A stretch of 64,000 bases of DNA from Alicyclobacillus sacchari (lineage in GTDB: Bacteria; Bacillota; Bacilli; Alicyclobacillales; Alicyclobacillaceae): positions 62,001 through 126,000 of the forward strand of contig NZ_SORF01000005.1 of assembly GCF_004366795.1 (NCBI RefSeq), given 5' to 3'. The translations under genes and the position numbers were made by a program. Positions 54,126-61,986 of the stretch are shown piece after piece (positions within the stretch are counted from its first letter, which is position 1; every line of letters starts with the position of its first letter). The notes beneath the pieces are model-generated. The model saw nothing but the letters and a program-made list of their open reading frames with translations, was not told the DNA's origin and ran no database searches.

Positions 54126-54145
54126 ATCGTAGCCCCGCAGGGCTA
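54108..54145 (-). other. 38-bp insertion with stop codon, UNCG hairpin and new start
   Basis: The insertion lies exactly between the Ser and Thr codons of the universal GYS/TCHWC sequence. Read on the minus strand it starts with TAG and contains the rest of an 8-bp stem CGTAGCCC/GGGCTACG closed by the tetraloop TGCG. GGAG and ATG then follow before the family sequence resumes. It both ends the upstream frame and supplies a ribosome site. Confidence 0.8.
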
Positions 54146-54310
54146 CGAATAGCCGATGGAGAGAAATACAGCCTTCGATTCACGTGCGGCTTTCTGGAAC
54201 GCCTCGGGTCCCCACGGGAACCAGTCGACAGGGTTGTGCGCGTGTTGGAGCAGGTATGGGGATTTTTCGTGAATCAAGCGGTTTGGCTTGCAATGCTCTT
54301 GTGTCGTCAT
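54143..54310 (-). pseudogene. DUF255 protein, detached N-terminal 55 residues
   Basis: The frame starts at ATG 54310 (AAAGGGG upstream) and encodes the conserved N-terminus of the DUF255 family: [40 protein letters not shown]. It hits TAG right before the catalytic TCHWC. Without the 38-bp insertion the frame would run straight into the downstream CDS. It may be a broken 5' end, or one half of a two-piece protein made by re-initiation. Confidence 0.85.
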
Positions 54311-54372
54311 GATTGCGCCCCTTTCGAGGAAAATGTATCCTCACTGTTATTGTACCCCTGACGAAAGGCGCT

Positions 54373-54420
54373 ACACAAAGAAACGCCTTGCCCGTATGTC
54401 GGCAGGACGCTTCTTTGTGT
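54373..54420. other. Inverted repeat upstream of the DUF255 gene
   Basis: ACACAAAGAA (54373-54382) and TTCTTTGTGT (54411-54420) form perfect arms around 28 bp. It lies between the DUF255 and nagA genes, both on the minus strand, and may be the nagA mRNA end or a regulatory site. No T tract follows. Confidence 0.45.
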
Positions 54421-54564
54421 GCAAAACATCATTTTGCCATTTACCTCGCTACACCGCAGATACAGGATCACCAAGCGTATGCTGTAGTATGTCGCTTTTG
54501 CTGAGAAGGAGAAACCCGGCGTGCATGTGGAAAAACAGGCTCTATGACACTTCCCCACCAGAGC

Positions 54565-55755
54565 TTATCTGGCAAACACTTGCCGGCCTGCGATCCATGT
54601 GGCAACGACATGTAATCCTTCGTCCATGACAACTAAATCTGCATACTTCCCTAAGGCAATGGATCCTCGTGTATTCGCGAGACCAAGTTCTCTGGCCGGT
54701 ACCGTAGATGCCATGTACGCGGCATCTCGAACATGGATTCCCACCCTACTGACCATGTTGCGGATCGCACCGTCCATGGTCAGCGTGCTACCTGCCAAAT
54801 GGTTGCCTTCCTTGAGCACGGCCACTCCATTTTTGACGATCACGTCTAATTGACCAAGCTGATAGTCGCCATCAGGCTTCCCTGCTGCTGCCATGGCATC
54901 GGTAATTAGCACCACATTGTCCCGGCCTTTGAGACGATATGCCAAGTTCATCACCTCTGGGGCGACATGATGTCCATCAGCGATAAGTTCGCATACAACA
55001 TCACCAGATAGCAACATCGCCCCTACCGTTCCACCCTCACGATGGTGAAGCCCCCGCATTGCGTTAAAGAGGTGAGTGGCATGGCGGGCACCCGCAGAGA
55101 TGGCAGCACGCGTTTGTTGGAACGTCGCGTCTGTGTGGCCAACGGAAGCGATGATGCCATGTGTACTCAACCAGCGAATGGCGTTCAAGGCACCTTCTTG
55201 CTCCGGAGCGATGGTAACCTTTTTCACGAAACGCTCAGCAACGCTCGTCAACCGCTCGAGTATGTCCATCGATGGCGGAATGATATATTTCGGATTTTGT
55301 GCACCGCAGCGCTTTGGAGATATAAACGGTCCTTCCAAGTGAACTCCTAGTATCTGTGCACCATCGTGAACACGGCCGGCGGCGCGCTTCGCGGCTTGAA
55401 TCGCACGTTCAACGTCAGCGGTCTCTGCTGTCAGTGTTGTCGGAAGCCAACCCGTCGTCCCGTGCCTTGCGTGAAAACGGCTGATAGCTTCCAGCGAACG
55501 GACTGTACCATCCATCACTTCATAGCCATCCCCGCCATGGATATGAAGATCGATAAACCCTGGCAAAATCCATTGACCATGTGCATCCAACACCGTGATC
55601 GGACGGGTGGCCAGTGTTCGTGGGAAAGCATCGTCATATCCGATTTCACGAATCACGCCATGTTCAGCCAGGATATATCCGCTTTCGATCACGGAATCCT
55701 CAAGCACCAACCTTCCATTGCGAATGACAAATGCGCTTGTCCGGTCCACGTGCAT
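54565..55755 (-). CDS. nagA: N-acetylglucosamine-6-phosphate deacetylase
   Basis: NagA removes acetate from GlcNAc-6-phosphate, feeding amino-sugar recycling and wall precursor supply. The 396-residue amidohydrolase has the metal motif FIDLHIHGG, LGVHLEGPFISPKRCGAQ, SVGHTDATFQQTRAAISAGARHATHLFNAM, and the catalytic Asp in VLITDAMAAAG. ATG 55755 has only a weak ribosome site (AGTAGG). No nagB or PTS gene is nearby, so it appears monocistronic. Confidence 0.95.
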   Translation of the reverse strand: MHVDRTSAFVIRNGRLVLEDSVIESGYILAEHGVIREIGYDDAFPRTLATRPITVLDAHGQWILPGFIDLHIHGGDGYEVMDGTVRSLEAISRFHARHGTTGWLPTTLTAETADVERAIQAAKRAAGRVHDGAQILGVHLEGPFISPKRCGAQNPKYIIPPSMDILERLTSVAERFVKKVTIAPEQEGALNAIRWLSTHGIIASVGHTDATFQQTRAAISAGARHATHLFNAMRGLHHREGGTVGAMLLSGDVVCELIADGHHVAPEVMNLAYRLKGRDNVVLITDAMAAAGKPDGDYQLGQLDVIVKNGVAVLKEGNHLAGSTLTMDGAIRNMVSRVGIHVRDAAYMASTVPARELGLANTRGSIALGKYADLVVMDEGLHVVATWIAGRQVFAR

Positions 55756-55922
55756 CGCCTACTTTGCATTCGAGTATGAAGCGTGTACGATCTTTCGTAC
55801 GAACCCAGTGTTGCAGACGCACAGAATGATTTCAAAAGTTATGTACTGATTACGTTAGGGAGTGCACGTCGGGAAGAGAAGGGGCACGATGGCCCCGTGT
55901 CGACTTGCATGCCGGGCACGCT

Positions 55923-56264
55923 TTACCACCATAACCCCCAGAGAACATAGATAATCAAAAATGATGCAGCCCAACGGCCCCATCCCCAACCCCAGCCGCC
56001 ATAACCTGCACCGTATCCGCCACGGCCGTAGGCGGGATAGCCGCCTGCACCATAACCACCCCAGGCCAACGCAACATCCAAACGCTTGAGCTCATCTGAA
56101 TCAAGCGTTTCACTCGCCAGTTGCGGCGGAATATACTTTCTCGGCGATAAAATGATTGCCTGATCCTTTGTCACGCGCTCAATGATTCCCTCGTGATAGC
56201 CATAGGGTGTCGTAAAGCGTACATATTGTCCAACGTGGTGTAAACACTCTGTTCTCGAACACAT
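55923..56264 (-). CDS. Gly/Trp/Tyr-rich probable sporulation protein, copy 1
   Basis: The 113-residue protein has three parts. A globular N-terminus contains CSRTEC, YGYHEGIIERVT and IILSPRKYIP. A glycine-tyrosine-tryptophan tract (GGYGAGGYPAYGRGGYG, then GGWGWGWG) follows, and a C-terminal hydrophobic helix (RWAASFLIIYVLWGLWW) ends it. I know no named family for the whole. A clear paralogue is encoded at 59239. It follows a YjcZ-like mini-protein gene by 97 bp. AGGGGG lies eight bases before ATG 56264. Coat or spore-envelope location is inferred from the neighbours and composition. Confidence 0.7.
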   Translation of the reverse strand: MCSRTECLHHVGQYVRFTTPYGYHEGIIERVTKDQAIILSPRKYIPPQLASETLDSDELKRLDVALAWGGYGAGGYPAYGRGGYGAGYGGWGWGWGRWAASFLIIYVLWGLWW

Positions 56265-56361
56265 GCAGATTCCCCCTGTGCCGCAACACGGATTTTGAAA
56301 ATCCCACCATTCGTCCGGCGTCCATTAGTAAACTGGCGTTGTCGTGCAGGTTGTCGTGTAG

Positions 56362-56451
56362 TTACGGCACGAACAACATAAATAGGACAAAGATAATGAG
56401 AAATACCACTGCCCAACGCGTGTAACCGCCCAGCGCCCCACCGTCGTACAT
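56362..56451 (-). CDS. YjcZ-like sporulation mini-protein, copy 1 (truncated by frameshift)
   Basis: A 29-residue frame starts at ATG 56451 with AGGAGGGG six bases upstream: a short Gly/Tyr start (MYDGGALGGYT), then RWAVVFLIIFVLFMLFVP. It resembles YjcZ-family proteins, which are tiny hydrophobic sporulation products. Copy 2 continues with NYVTTCTTTPVY after the last proline. Here one extra T makes TAA, while the matching tail (NYTTTCTTTPVY) is still readable in another frame to 56325. The tail loss is therefore recent. Confidence 0.7.
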   Translation of the reverse strand: MYDGGALGGYTRWAVVFLIIFVLFMLFVP

Positions 56452-56772
56452 TTGCTTCCCCTCCTGGCGTGCCCATTGTAAAAGCCGGATCGAATCTGAG
56501 CGAGTGATTGAGCGTAGCACAAGTCGTTAACGTGGGCCTATCCAACCTGGCCCACTCCACAAATGGCCTGCCCAATGAGCTTCGGAAGAGTGCAAAATCC
56601 TCCTTCCCCTTTCCCAGCATGATGTACAAGTATGAACACATTGGATCGTTTGCAGCGGTGTTTGCCGCCTGGGCACTCGCACATCTCCTCAAGGATCGCA
56701 TCGTACAATCTTTGCCTTCGAATTTTGACGTTCTATCTGCACATCTATCCGACGCTCGGTTTGAAAGGGGAT

Positions 56773-56781
56773 CATACACTA
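56773..56781 (+). promoter_or_regulatory. Sigma-E/K-like -10 element
   Basis: CATACACTA fits the sporulation -10 patterns CATACAnT (sigma-E) and CATAnnnTA (sigma-K). It lies about 25 bp before the ribosome site of the 56804 gene. The -35 region is not convincing. Confidence 0.4.
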
Positions 56782-56803
56782 CTCTGAGGTCCTGGAGGTG
56801 ATG

Positions 56804-57376
56804 ATGTTGAACATTGGAATGCTGTTTCGATGGGGCTCTGTCATCATGAATATGGTGCAAGACCCAAATATCCATTTGTTAGCTCGAGGCGCATGGACCG
56901 GGATACGCAAACTCCGGGGATCTGTGGATCCGGCAGTGCCGCCCAGAGCAATGAGCGGAACACCCAATACGTCTGGAACACAAGGACTTCCATATGGTCT
57001 GGGTAACCCCCCGATCTCCGATCGAATGTCCAACTGGGGTAGTTCCGGCGGAGCCATCATAGGTCCAAAAAGCCCTATTGAAACAAGGCCAAACGAAGCC
57101 GACATCGGACGGATGCTTCAAGATCCAAGGGTGCAACGTTTCCTACGCGAAAATCCTCAGATGCGTCGCGTGATCGAGGAAACCTACAAACGGCCAAAGA
57201 AAGGGCAACGAGAAGGCAAATTGATGCCGAAGTTGTTCAGCAAACCGCGGCGAGCGGAATCGCCTGACGAGCGGTTAGATGGACAATTCCCTTTCCCGTG
57301 GATGCAACACACACCAACGCTTCCGGGAAACAGACGACGGCAAGCCGACTCACCGCTACGAGGTCGTAGGCTGTAA
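56804..57376 (+). CDS. Hypothetical protein, 190 aa, probable sporulation locus
   Basis: The protein has no recognised domain. The N-terminus is mildly hydrophobic (NIGMLFRWGSVIMNMVQDP) and the middle is Gly/Pro/Ser-rich and likely disordered. A helical block follows (DIGRMLQDPRVQRFLRENPQMRRVIEETYKRP), then a basic C-terminus (RRRQADSPLRGRRL). Several start codons overlap (GTG 56798, ATG 56801, ATG 56804, TTG 56807) behind GGAGG; I took 56804. It lies 38 bp before the first SGNH hydrolase gene, and a sporulation-type -10 box precedes it. Confidence 0.6.
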   Translation: MLNIGMLFRWGSVIMNMVQDPNIHLLARGAWTGIRKLRGSVDPAVPPRAMSGTPNTSGTQGLPYGLGNPPISDRMSNWGSSGGAIIGPKSPIETRPNEADIGRMLQDPRVQRFLRENPQMRRVIEETYKRPKKGQREGKLMPKLFSKPRRAESPDERLDGQFPFPWMQHTPTLPGNRRRQADSPLRGRRL

Positions 57377-57414
57377 TTTCCAACTGGAAATCCTTCTGGT
57401 AAGGGGGGTGCGGC

Positions 57415-58098
57415 ATGAGACGAAACCTCTACATCGCATTAGGGGACTCCATCACCGCCGGATATGGTGCCAACCATCCTCATGCGACCTTTGTCTATCA
57501 GGTCTCGCGATTTGCACGCGAAAAGGGTATTGCCGACCGCACCATGATCGTGGCCCAAAATGGATGGACGAGCAAGGATATCTGGCGGGCCGTCAACCTC
57601 ATGGGCGACCTGATCTGGAAACAAACAAATGTCGTCACGCTGATGGCAGGTGGAAATGACTTACGACGGCTTTTGCGACGGTTGTATCTTCCTGTATCGG
57701 GTCCAATCATCACGCCAGGCCTGATTGAGCATGTTCGTGCACAATTCGCCCATCACATGAACTTGTTATGCCATTTTATCCAACTGCGGAATGTACCCTA
57801 TGTAACTGTCGCGACAGTGTACAATCCTGTACCGCACGTTCCAATCGCAGCCGACGCTTTCCAGAAGCTCAATACCACCATACGACACCTGGCCAATCAC
57901 TACGGGTTTACAGTCAGCGATGTGTTCACGGAATTTCAAAACCAGGAATCCCAATTGATTGAAGGTTATCGAAATGGGGTGTTCGAGGACCTCATTTCTC
58001 CGTTTCGCCGCCCCATTCACCCAAATCGGGCAGGACATGCGCGAATTGCCAATACCATAACAAAATCTTTGCGTAGTTTGGTTCCGCCTGCGGGATAA
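57415..58098 (+). CDS. SGNH/GDSL-family hydrolase, catalytic copy
   Basis: The 227-residue protein is a GDSL-type esterase/lipase. The nucleophile Ser12 is in ALGDSITAGYG, the oxyanion Asn81 in AGGND, and the catalytic His202 in PIHPNRAGH. The usual Asp three residues before the histidine is Arg here, so activity may rest on a Ser-His pair. No signal peptide is seen. GGGGGG lies close before ATG 57415. B. subtilis has related spore hydrolases (LipC), which fits the sporulation surroundings. Confidence 0.85.
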   Translation: MRRNLYIALGDSITAGYGANHPHATFVYQVSRFAREKGIADRTMIVAQNGWTSKDIWRAVNLMGDLIWKQTNVVTLMAGGNDLRRLLRRLYLPVSGPIITPGLIEHVRAQFAHHMNLLCHFIQLRNVPYVTVATVYNPVPHVPIAADAFQKLNTTIRHLANHYGFTVSDVFTEFQNQESQLIEGYRNGVFEDLISPFRRPIHPNRAGHARIANTITKSLRSLVPPAG

Positions 58099-58146
58099 CA
58101 CTCTGCGTGCCACTGGCGCTGTTACATAGACAAGGGGATGAACTCT

Positions 58147-58884
58147 ATGACAAGAAACATCTATCTGGCGATTGGAGACGGCATCACGGCCGGGCAAGGA
58201 GCCAGTCACCCGAATCTCGGATTCGTCCAGCATGTAAGCAAATATCTACAAGATCAATCACTCACACAGCGCACTGTAATGATTGCCTTTCCAGGTCTTA
58301 CAGCCAAAAGATTATTTCAAGTCGTATCGACACTCAGGCCCAATCTTTGGGACGACGTGAATGCCATCACGATTTGTTTTGGGAGCGCAGACCTGCTTCG
58401 CCTTCTACGCCCAGCGGTTCGCCGTATGAATACGCATGCTCGGCCACCGCGGAGCATATTGAAGTTGGCAGACGAATTTGGTTATCATACCGATCAGCTA
58501 TTCCGGTTAATCCGCGAGAAAGATGTACCCTACGCGTTTGTCACGACCTTGTATAACCCCCTGCCTGCGTTTGCATCGGCCGGTGATCTGGTCGAAGGAA
58601 TGAACAACATCATTTGCGATTGCGCTGACTACTATAAACTCCCTGTGGTCGACCTGGAAAAGGGATTTGCAAACAACGAGGCTTTTCTCATTGACGGGTA
58701 TCGCACGGGTAGCGCCTTGGACTTGATGAATCCTTTACGCAAGCCAGTTCTGCCGAACAACGCAGGGCACAAGCTAATTGCGCATCTGATCACCCAGAAA
58801 ATTCATCTCCGACTGACCAGGAGACCAAATCGAAAGGCCGGACTCAGTCGCCCCCGGAAACTCCGCAGGCGTGGAACCATGTAA
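58147..58884 (+). CDS. SGNH-fold pseudoenzyme (paralogue of 57415 gene)
   Basis: The 245-residue paralogue aligns with the preceding gene without gaps through residue 202, but every catalytic position is changed. Ser12 is Gly (AIGDGITAGQG), Asn81 is Ala (FGSADLL) and His202 is Leu (PVLPNNAGH). The surrounding fold residues are kept, and there are no stops, so it is not simply decaying. A basic tail (RRPNRKAG, RPRKLRRRGTM) is added. ATG 58147 lies nine bases after AAGGGG. A structural or partner role is inferred. Confidence 0.82.
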   Translation: MTRNIYLAIGDGITAGQGASHPNLGFVQHVSKYLQDQSLTQRTVMIAFPGLTAKRLFQVVSTLRPNLWDDVNAITICFGSADLLRLLRPAVRRMNTHARPPRSILKLADEFGYHTDQLFRLIREKDVPYAFVTTLYNPLPAFASAGDLVEGMNNIICDCADYYKLPVVDLEKGFANNEAFLIDGYRTGSALDLMNPLRKPVLPNNAGHKLIAHLITQKIHLRLTRRPNRKAGLSRPRKLRRRGTM

Positions 58885-59238
58885 TTTCGAAGACGGGCTC
58901 AAGCCGAAGATGGTTCCAATCGCCATCTGTTCCATTCCAGGTTACATAGGACTATGGACCCTTCATATGGCACATGAAATGCTTTACCGTGACATGCGCC
59001 ACTCCGATTTGCGCCACGTTTGTCCAGGCATTTTGCCTCTGTTGATGACTTGAAAAGCGGATTGGCTACACGGCGTCTACCACACCATGTAGCCATTCGA
59101 CGAGATTCCGTTATCCGTTTTCGGGTTTCTCCACCACACGACGTGATCGAACGTGAACCAAGCCAGGATGTGAAGGGTAACGAGCCTAGACTCAAGATGC
59201 CAAATGCTGCGGCAAGCTGAAATCGGGGCATTGCATCG
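58885..59238. other. Intergenic region without a supported gene
   Basis: About 354 bp lies between converging genes. A 60-residue plus frame (58871-59053) overlaps the end of the SGNH paralogue and lacks a ribosome site. No clear terminator or repeat was seen. Confidence 0.4.
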
Positions 59239-59577
59239 TTACCACCACCAGCCGGCCAACCCCCACAAAACATAAATGATAAGGAAGGAAACCGCCCAGC
59301 GGCCCCAACCCCAACCCCAGCCGCCATAGCCGGCGCCCCAACCGCCGTATCCGGCTCCTGGCGCCCCGCCCCACTGAGCCAGGGCGAGATCCAGCCTTTG
59401 TAACTCATCGTCACTGACGTTGGCACTGGCGAATTCCGTGGGGATATATTTGCGTGGCGACAGAATGACGGCCGAATCATGGGTCACTCGTTCGACGAAC
59501 CCGACATGATAGCCATATTTTGTCCGAAACCCAACCATCTTCCCCACATACCGCTCACAATCCGCTTTCGTACACAC
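59239..59577 (-). CDS. Gly/Trp/Tyr-rich probable sporulation protein, copy 2
   Basis: The 112-residue paralogue of the 55923 gene has the same order: CTKADC, YGYHVGFVERVT, ILSPRKYIP, a glycine tract (GGAPGAGYGGWGAGYGGWG), and the terminal helix RWAVSFLIIYVLWGLAGWWW. The frame is open to 59640, but GTG 59577 follows AGGAGG at seven bases and makes the N-terminus (MCTKADC) match copy 1 (MCSRTEC). It lies 66 bp after the second YjcZ-like gene. The terminal helix shares RWA-x2-FLII-[YF]-VL with the mini-proteins. Confidence 0.75.
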   Translation of the reverse strand: MCTKADCERYVGKMVGFRTKYGYHVGFVERVTHDSAVILSPRKYIPTEFASANVSDDELQRLDLALAQWGGAPGAGYGGWGAGYGGWGWGWGRWAVSFLIIYVLWGLAGWWW

Positions 59578-59643
59578 GTCTATACCTCCTTCGCTCTCAG
59601 CTTGTTTCACAAATGGCTCAGTCGACGATCGCGAAGCCACTCA

Positions 59644-59763
59644 TCAGTACACCGGTGTTGTGGTGCAAGTCGTAACATAGTTTGGAACAAGGAGGAAGAA
59701 CAAGACGAAGATAATGAGAAACACAACTGCCCATCTCGTATATCCACCAAATGCACCGTACAT
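59644..59763 (-). CDS. YjcZ-like sporulation mini-protein, copy 2 (full length)
   Basis: The 39-residue product starts at ATG 59763 behind AAAGGGG: MYGAFGGYT, then RWAVVFLIIFVLFFLLVP, then NYVTTCTTTPVY. It is the intact form of the gene at 56362. YjcZ-family proteins are made late in sporulation and associate with spore layers. It is encoded directly upstream of the Gly/Trp-rich protein, as in copy 1. Confidence 0.75.
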   Translation of the reverse strand: MYGAFGGYTRWAVVFLIIFVLFFLLVPNYVTTCTTTPVY

Positions 59764-60155
59764 GTGTCACACCCCTTTCACTTGCGACATGCTTTACGTT
59801 ACGTACTTTCACCTGTTCGACGCGATTGGCAACTGTCTGAACAAGCATGCCTATTTTCGTTGAAATCCCTGGTAGTCAAAATAACCGTCACACCGTGGAT
59901 ACCTTGATTCTGAAGCCGCCGATTCGCCGATACCCGCGTCCTGTCGAACGGGCGCATCGCGTGTTCTACCGAGTCTTGTGATGAAAGGCTACGCCATCTT
60001 TACGTCAGTTTTTACCGTGAGGCCCGGGAGACGTGTCATGGCCCAAAGATGGAAGGGGCGCTGGTCAACTCGTGAGGAATTCGACGCAACTCGGCATGTT
60101 CCAAATGGCTGACGATCGTGGATAACTTGTGACCCTGGCACTCCCAGCTTTCGTA
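59764..60155. other. Intergenic region without a supported gene
   Basis: The stretch holds the upstream region of the mini-protein operon and nothing I can call up to the mqo terminator. No sporulation-type -10 box as clear as the one at 56773 was found. Confidence 0.4.
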
Positions 60156-60194
60156 CAAAAAACAGCTCTGCTGAGACATGTCCCAACAGAGCTG
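60156..60194 (-). terminator. Terminator of mqo
   Basis: CAGCTCTG (60163-60170) pairs with CAGAGCTG (60187-60194). On the minus strand it is followed by TTTTTT. Confidence 0.8.
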
Positions 60195-60223
60195 CTATCA
60201 ACATCTGCATTCCATAAACAATG

Positions 60224-60255
60224 TTCTGGACGGTTCTGGACGGTTTCGCCGTCCA
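60224..60255 (-). repeat. Tandem 10-bp repeat overlapping a hairpin in the mqo 3' untranslated region
   Basis: TTCTGGACGG occurs twice in tandem (60224-60243). The second copy provides one arm of TGGACGG-TTTCG-CCGTCCA (60237-60255). Either copy could pair with the single CCGTCCA arm. Confidence 0.6.
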
Positions 60256-60292
60256 ACGGCAGTAGATGCAATACACGTAGAGGCCAAAGGCA

Positions 60293-61786
60293 TCACGCTT
60301 GTACGCTTCCATGGGCTGAGGCGAGCCCCAAAGCCTCTGCAGTCATGGCTTGAATGGAACGCATCAAATCTGAATTTTGATTCAATGCTTCGCCATAAGA
60401 CGGAATCATCTCTCGAATTTTCGGTTCCCAGTCGGGAAGCTTATCCGGGAAACACTTCCGGATGACGTCCATCATGATGGAAACGACGACAGAAGCTCCA
60501 GGAGATGCCCCAAGCAGCGCTGCGACCGAACCATCGGATGCACTGACAACTTCCGTACCAAACTGCAGAGTGCCTCGTGGATTGCTCTGGATGACCTGTA
60601 CGCGCTGCCCTGCTACAATTAGACTCCAGTCCTCGTTCTGAGCGGTGGGTACAAACTCGCGCAACTCATTCATGCGTTGATTTTTTGTCAACATCAATTG
60701 CTTGATCAAATACCATGTGAGCCCGGCATTTTTTAGGCCTGCGGCAAGGAGTGTGGCAATGTTATGCGGCTTGACAGACTTCAGCAAGTCCAACATCGAA
60801 CCGGTTTTCAAGAACTTCGGTGAGAATCCGGCAAACGGACCAAACAGCAAATATTCACGGTTGTTGATCACCCGCGTATCCAAATGCGGAACCGACATTG
60901 GCGGCGCACCTACCGGCGCCTTCCCATAGACCTTGGCATGGTGCAACTTCACGACCTCTGGGTTTTCACAGACCATGAAGAGTCCGCTAACCGGGAATCC
61001 CCCGATCCCCTTGCCCTCGAGAATTCCGGACTTTTGCAACAAATGCAGACTCCATCCACCCGCGCCAATAAACACAAAGCGCGCACTATGTTGTTCGATC
61101 GCGCCCGTTTTGGTGTCCCGTACGTCCAAAGTCCAGTAGCCATCGCTCGTTCGGCGCAAATTTTGAACCTGCTTGTTACACCGAATATTCACTCCGTTAT
61201 TCTCTAAATGAGAGAACAACAAACGCGTCAAAGCTCCAAAATTCACATCTGTACCGGACCCAATCCAAGTGGCCGCAATCGGTTTATCCGCGCGCCGATC
61301 TTTCATCATGAGCGGAATCCATTCAGACAGTTGCTGTGGATCGTCAGAGTACTCCATACCCTGGAACAGCGGATGTTCTGACAACAAGGAAAACCGCTTT
61401 CGTAGAAAAGCGACGTTTGCATCCCCTTGGACAAAGCTCATATGCGGAACGGGTACAATAAAATCGCGTGGATTTTCAATAATGCCCTGCCGGACTAAGT
61501 AGGACCAAAACTGTCTGGAGACTAGAAACTGTTCGTTGACGTGTATCGCCTTGCTGATATCAATCGAGCCATCGGGACGCTCCACGGTATAATTGAGCTC
61601 ACACAGGGCAGAGTGACCCGTACCTGCGTTGTTCCATTCATTTGAACTCTCCACAGCGATTTGATCCAGACGCTCAAAAACGCTGATACTCCAATCAGGA
61701 GCCAGTTGTTGCAATAGCGTTCCTAACGTTGCACTCATAATTCCGGCGCCGATTAACACGACATCCGTTCTGTTTTGTACTTCCAT
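60293..61786 (-). CDS. mqo: Malate:quinone oxidoreductase
   Basis: Mqo oxidises malate to oxaloacetate at the membrane and passes electrons to menaquinone, bypassing or supplementing malate dehydrogenase. The 497-residue flavoprotein has the FAD-binding start [18 protein letters not shown], then [39 protein letters not shown], and the terminal [20 protein letters not shown] chose ATG 61786 because the upstream ATG 61798 abuts its AAGG. It fits with the men genes in the same window. Confidence 0.96.
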   Translation of the reverse strand: MEVQNRTDVVLIGAGIMSATLGTLLQQLAPDWSISVFERLDQIAVESSNEWNNAGTGHSALCELNYTVERPDGSIDISKAIHVNEQFLVSRQFWSYLVRQGIIENPRDFIVPVPHMSFVQGDANVAFLRKRFSLLSEHPLFQGMEYSDDPQQLSEWIPLMMKDRRADKPIAATWIGSGTDVNFGALTRLLFSHLENNGVNIRCNKQVQNLRRTSDGYWTLDVRDTKTGAIEQHSARFVFIGAGGWSLHLLQKSGILEGKGIGGFPVSGLFMVCENPEVVKLHHAKVYGKAPVGAPPMSVPHLDTRVINNREYLLFGPFAGFSPKFLKTGSMLDLLKSVKPHNIATLLAAGLKNAGLTWYLIKQLMLTKNQRMNELREFVPTAQNEDWSLIVAGQRVQVIQSNPRGTLQFGTEVVSASDGSVAALLGASPGASVVVSIMMDVIRKCFPDKLPDWEPKIREMIPSYGEALNQNSDLMRSIQAMTAEALGLASAHGSVQA

Positions 61787-61875
61787 CCGGGTCCCCATCC
61801 TTAAATCAAAAACCTTTATTTAGGAGATTGACGCAACGAAGTTACATTCAAACCTGGAAATTCACATTGAAATCA

Positions 61876-61917
61876 TAAAAACGGGCTGTCGATGATTCAT
61901 CAATATTCGACAACCCC
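61876..61917 (-). terminator. Terminator of the EamA transporter gene
   Basis: GGGCTGTCGA (61883-61892) pairs with TCGACAACCC (61908-61917) with one mismatch. A TTTTT run follows on the minus strand. Confidence 0.65.
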
Positions 61918-61986
61918 TATAGTATAAATCATAACAAACCAATTGGCTAACGAGCTGACATTTTTCGCATGTCAAACGAATGGAAA

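Noticed and set aside
54108-54145. Confident call of translational bypassing in the DUF255 gene
   Set aside because: The take-off codon TCG and possible landing codon CCG are not identical, and a good new ribosome site offers a simpler two-fragment explanation.
58871-59053. 60-residue plus frame after the second SGNH gene
   Set aside because: It overlaps the previous gene and has no ribosome site.
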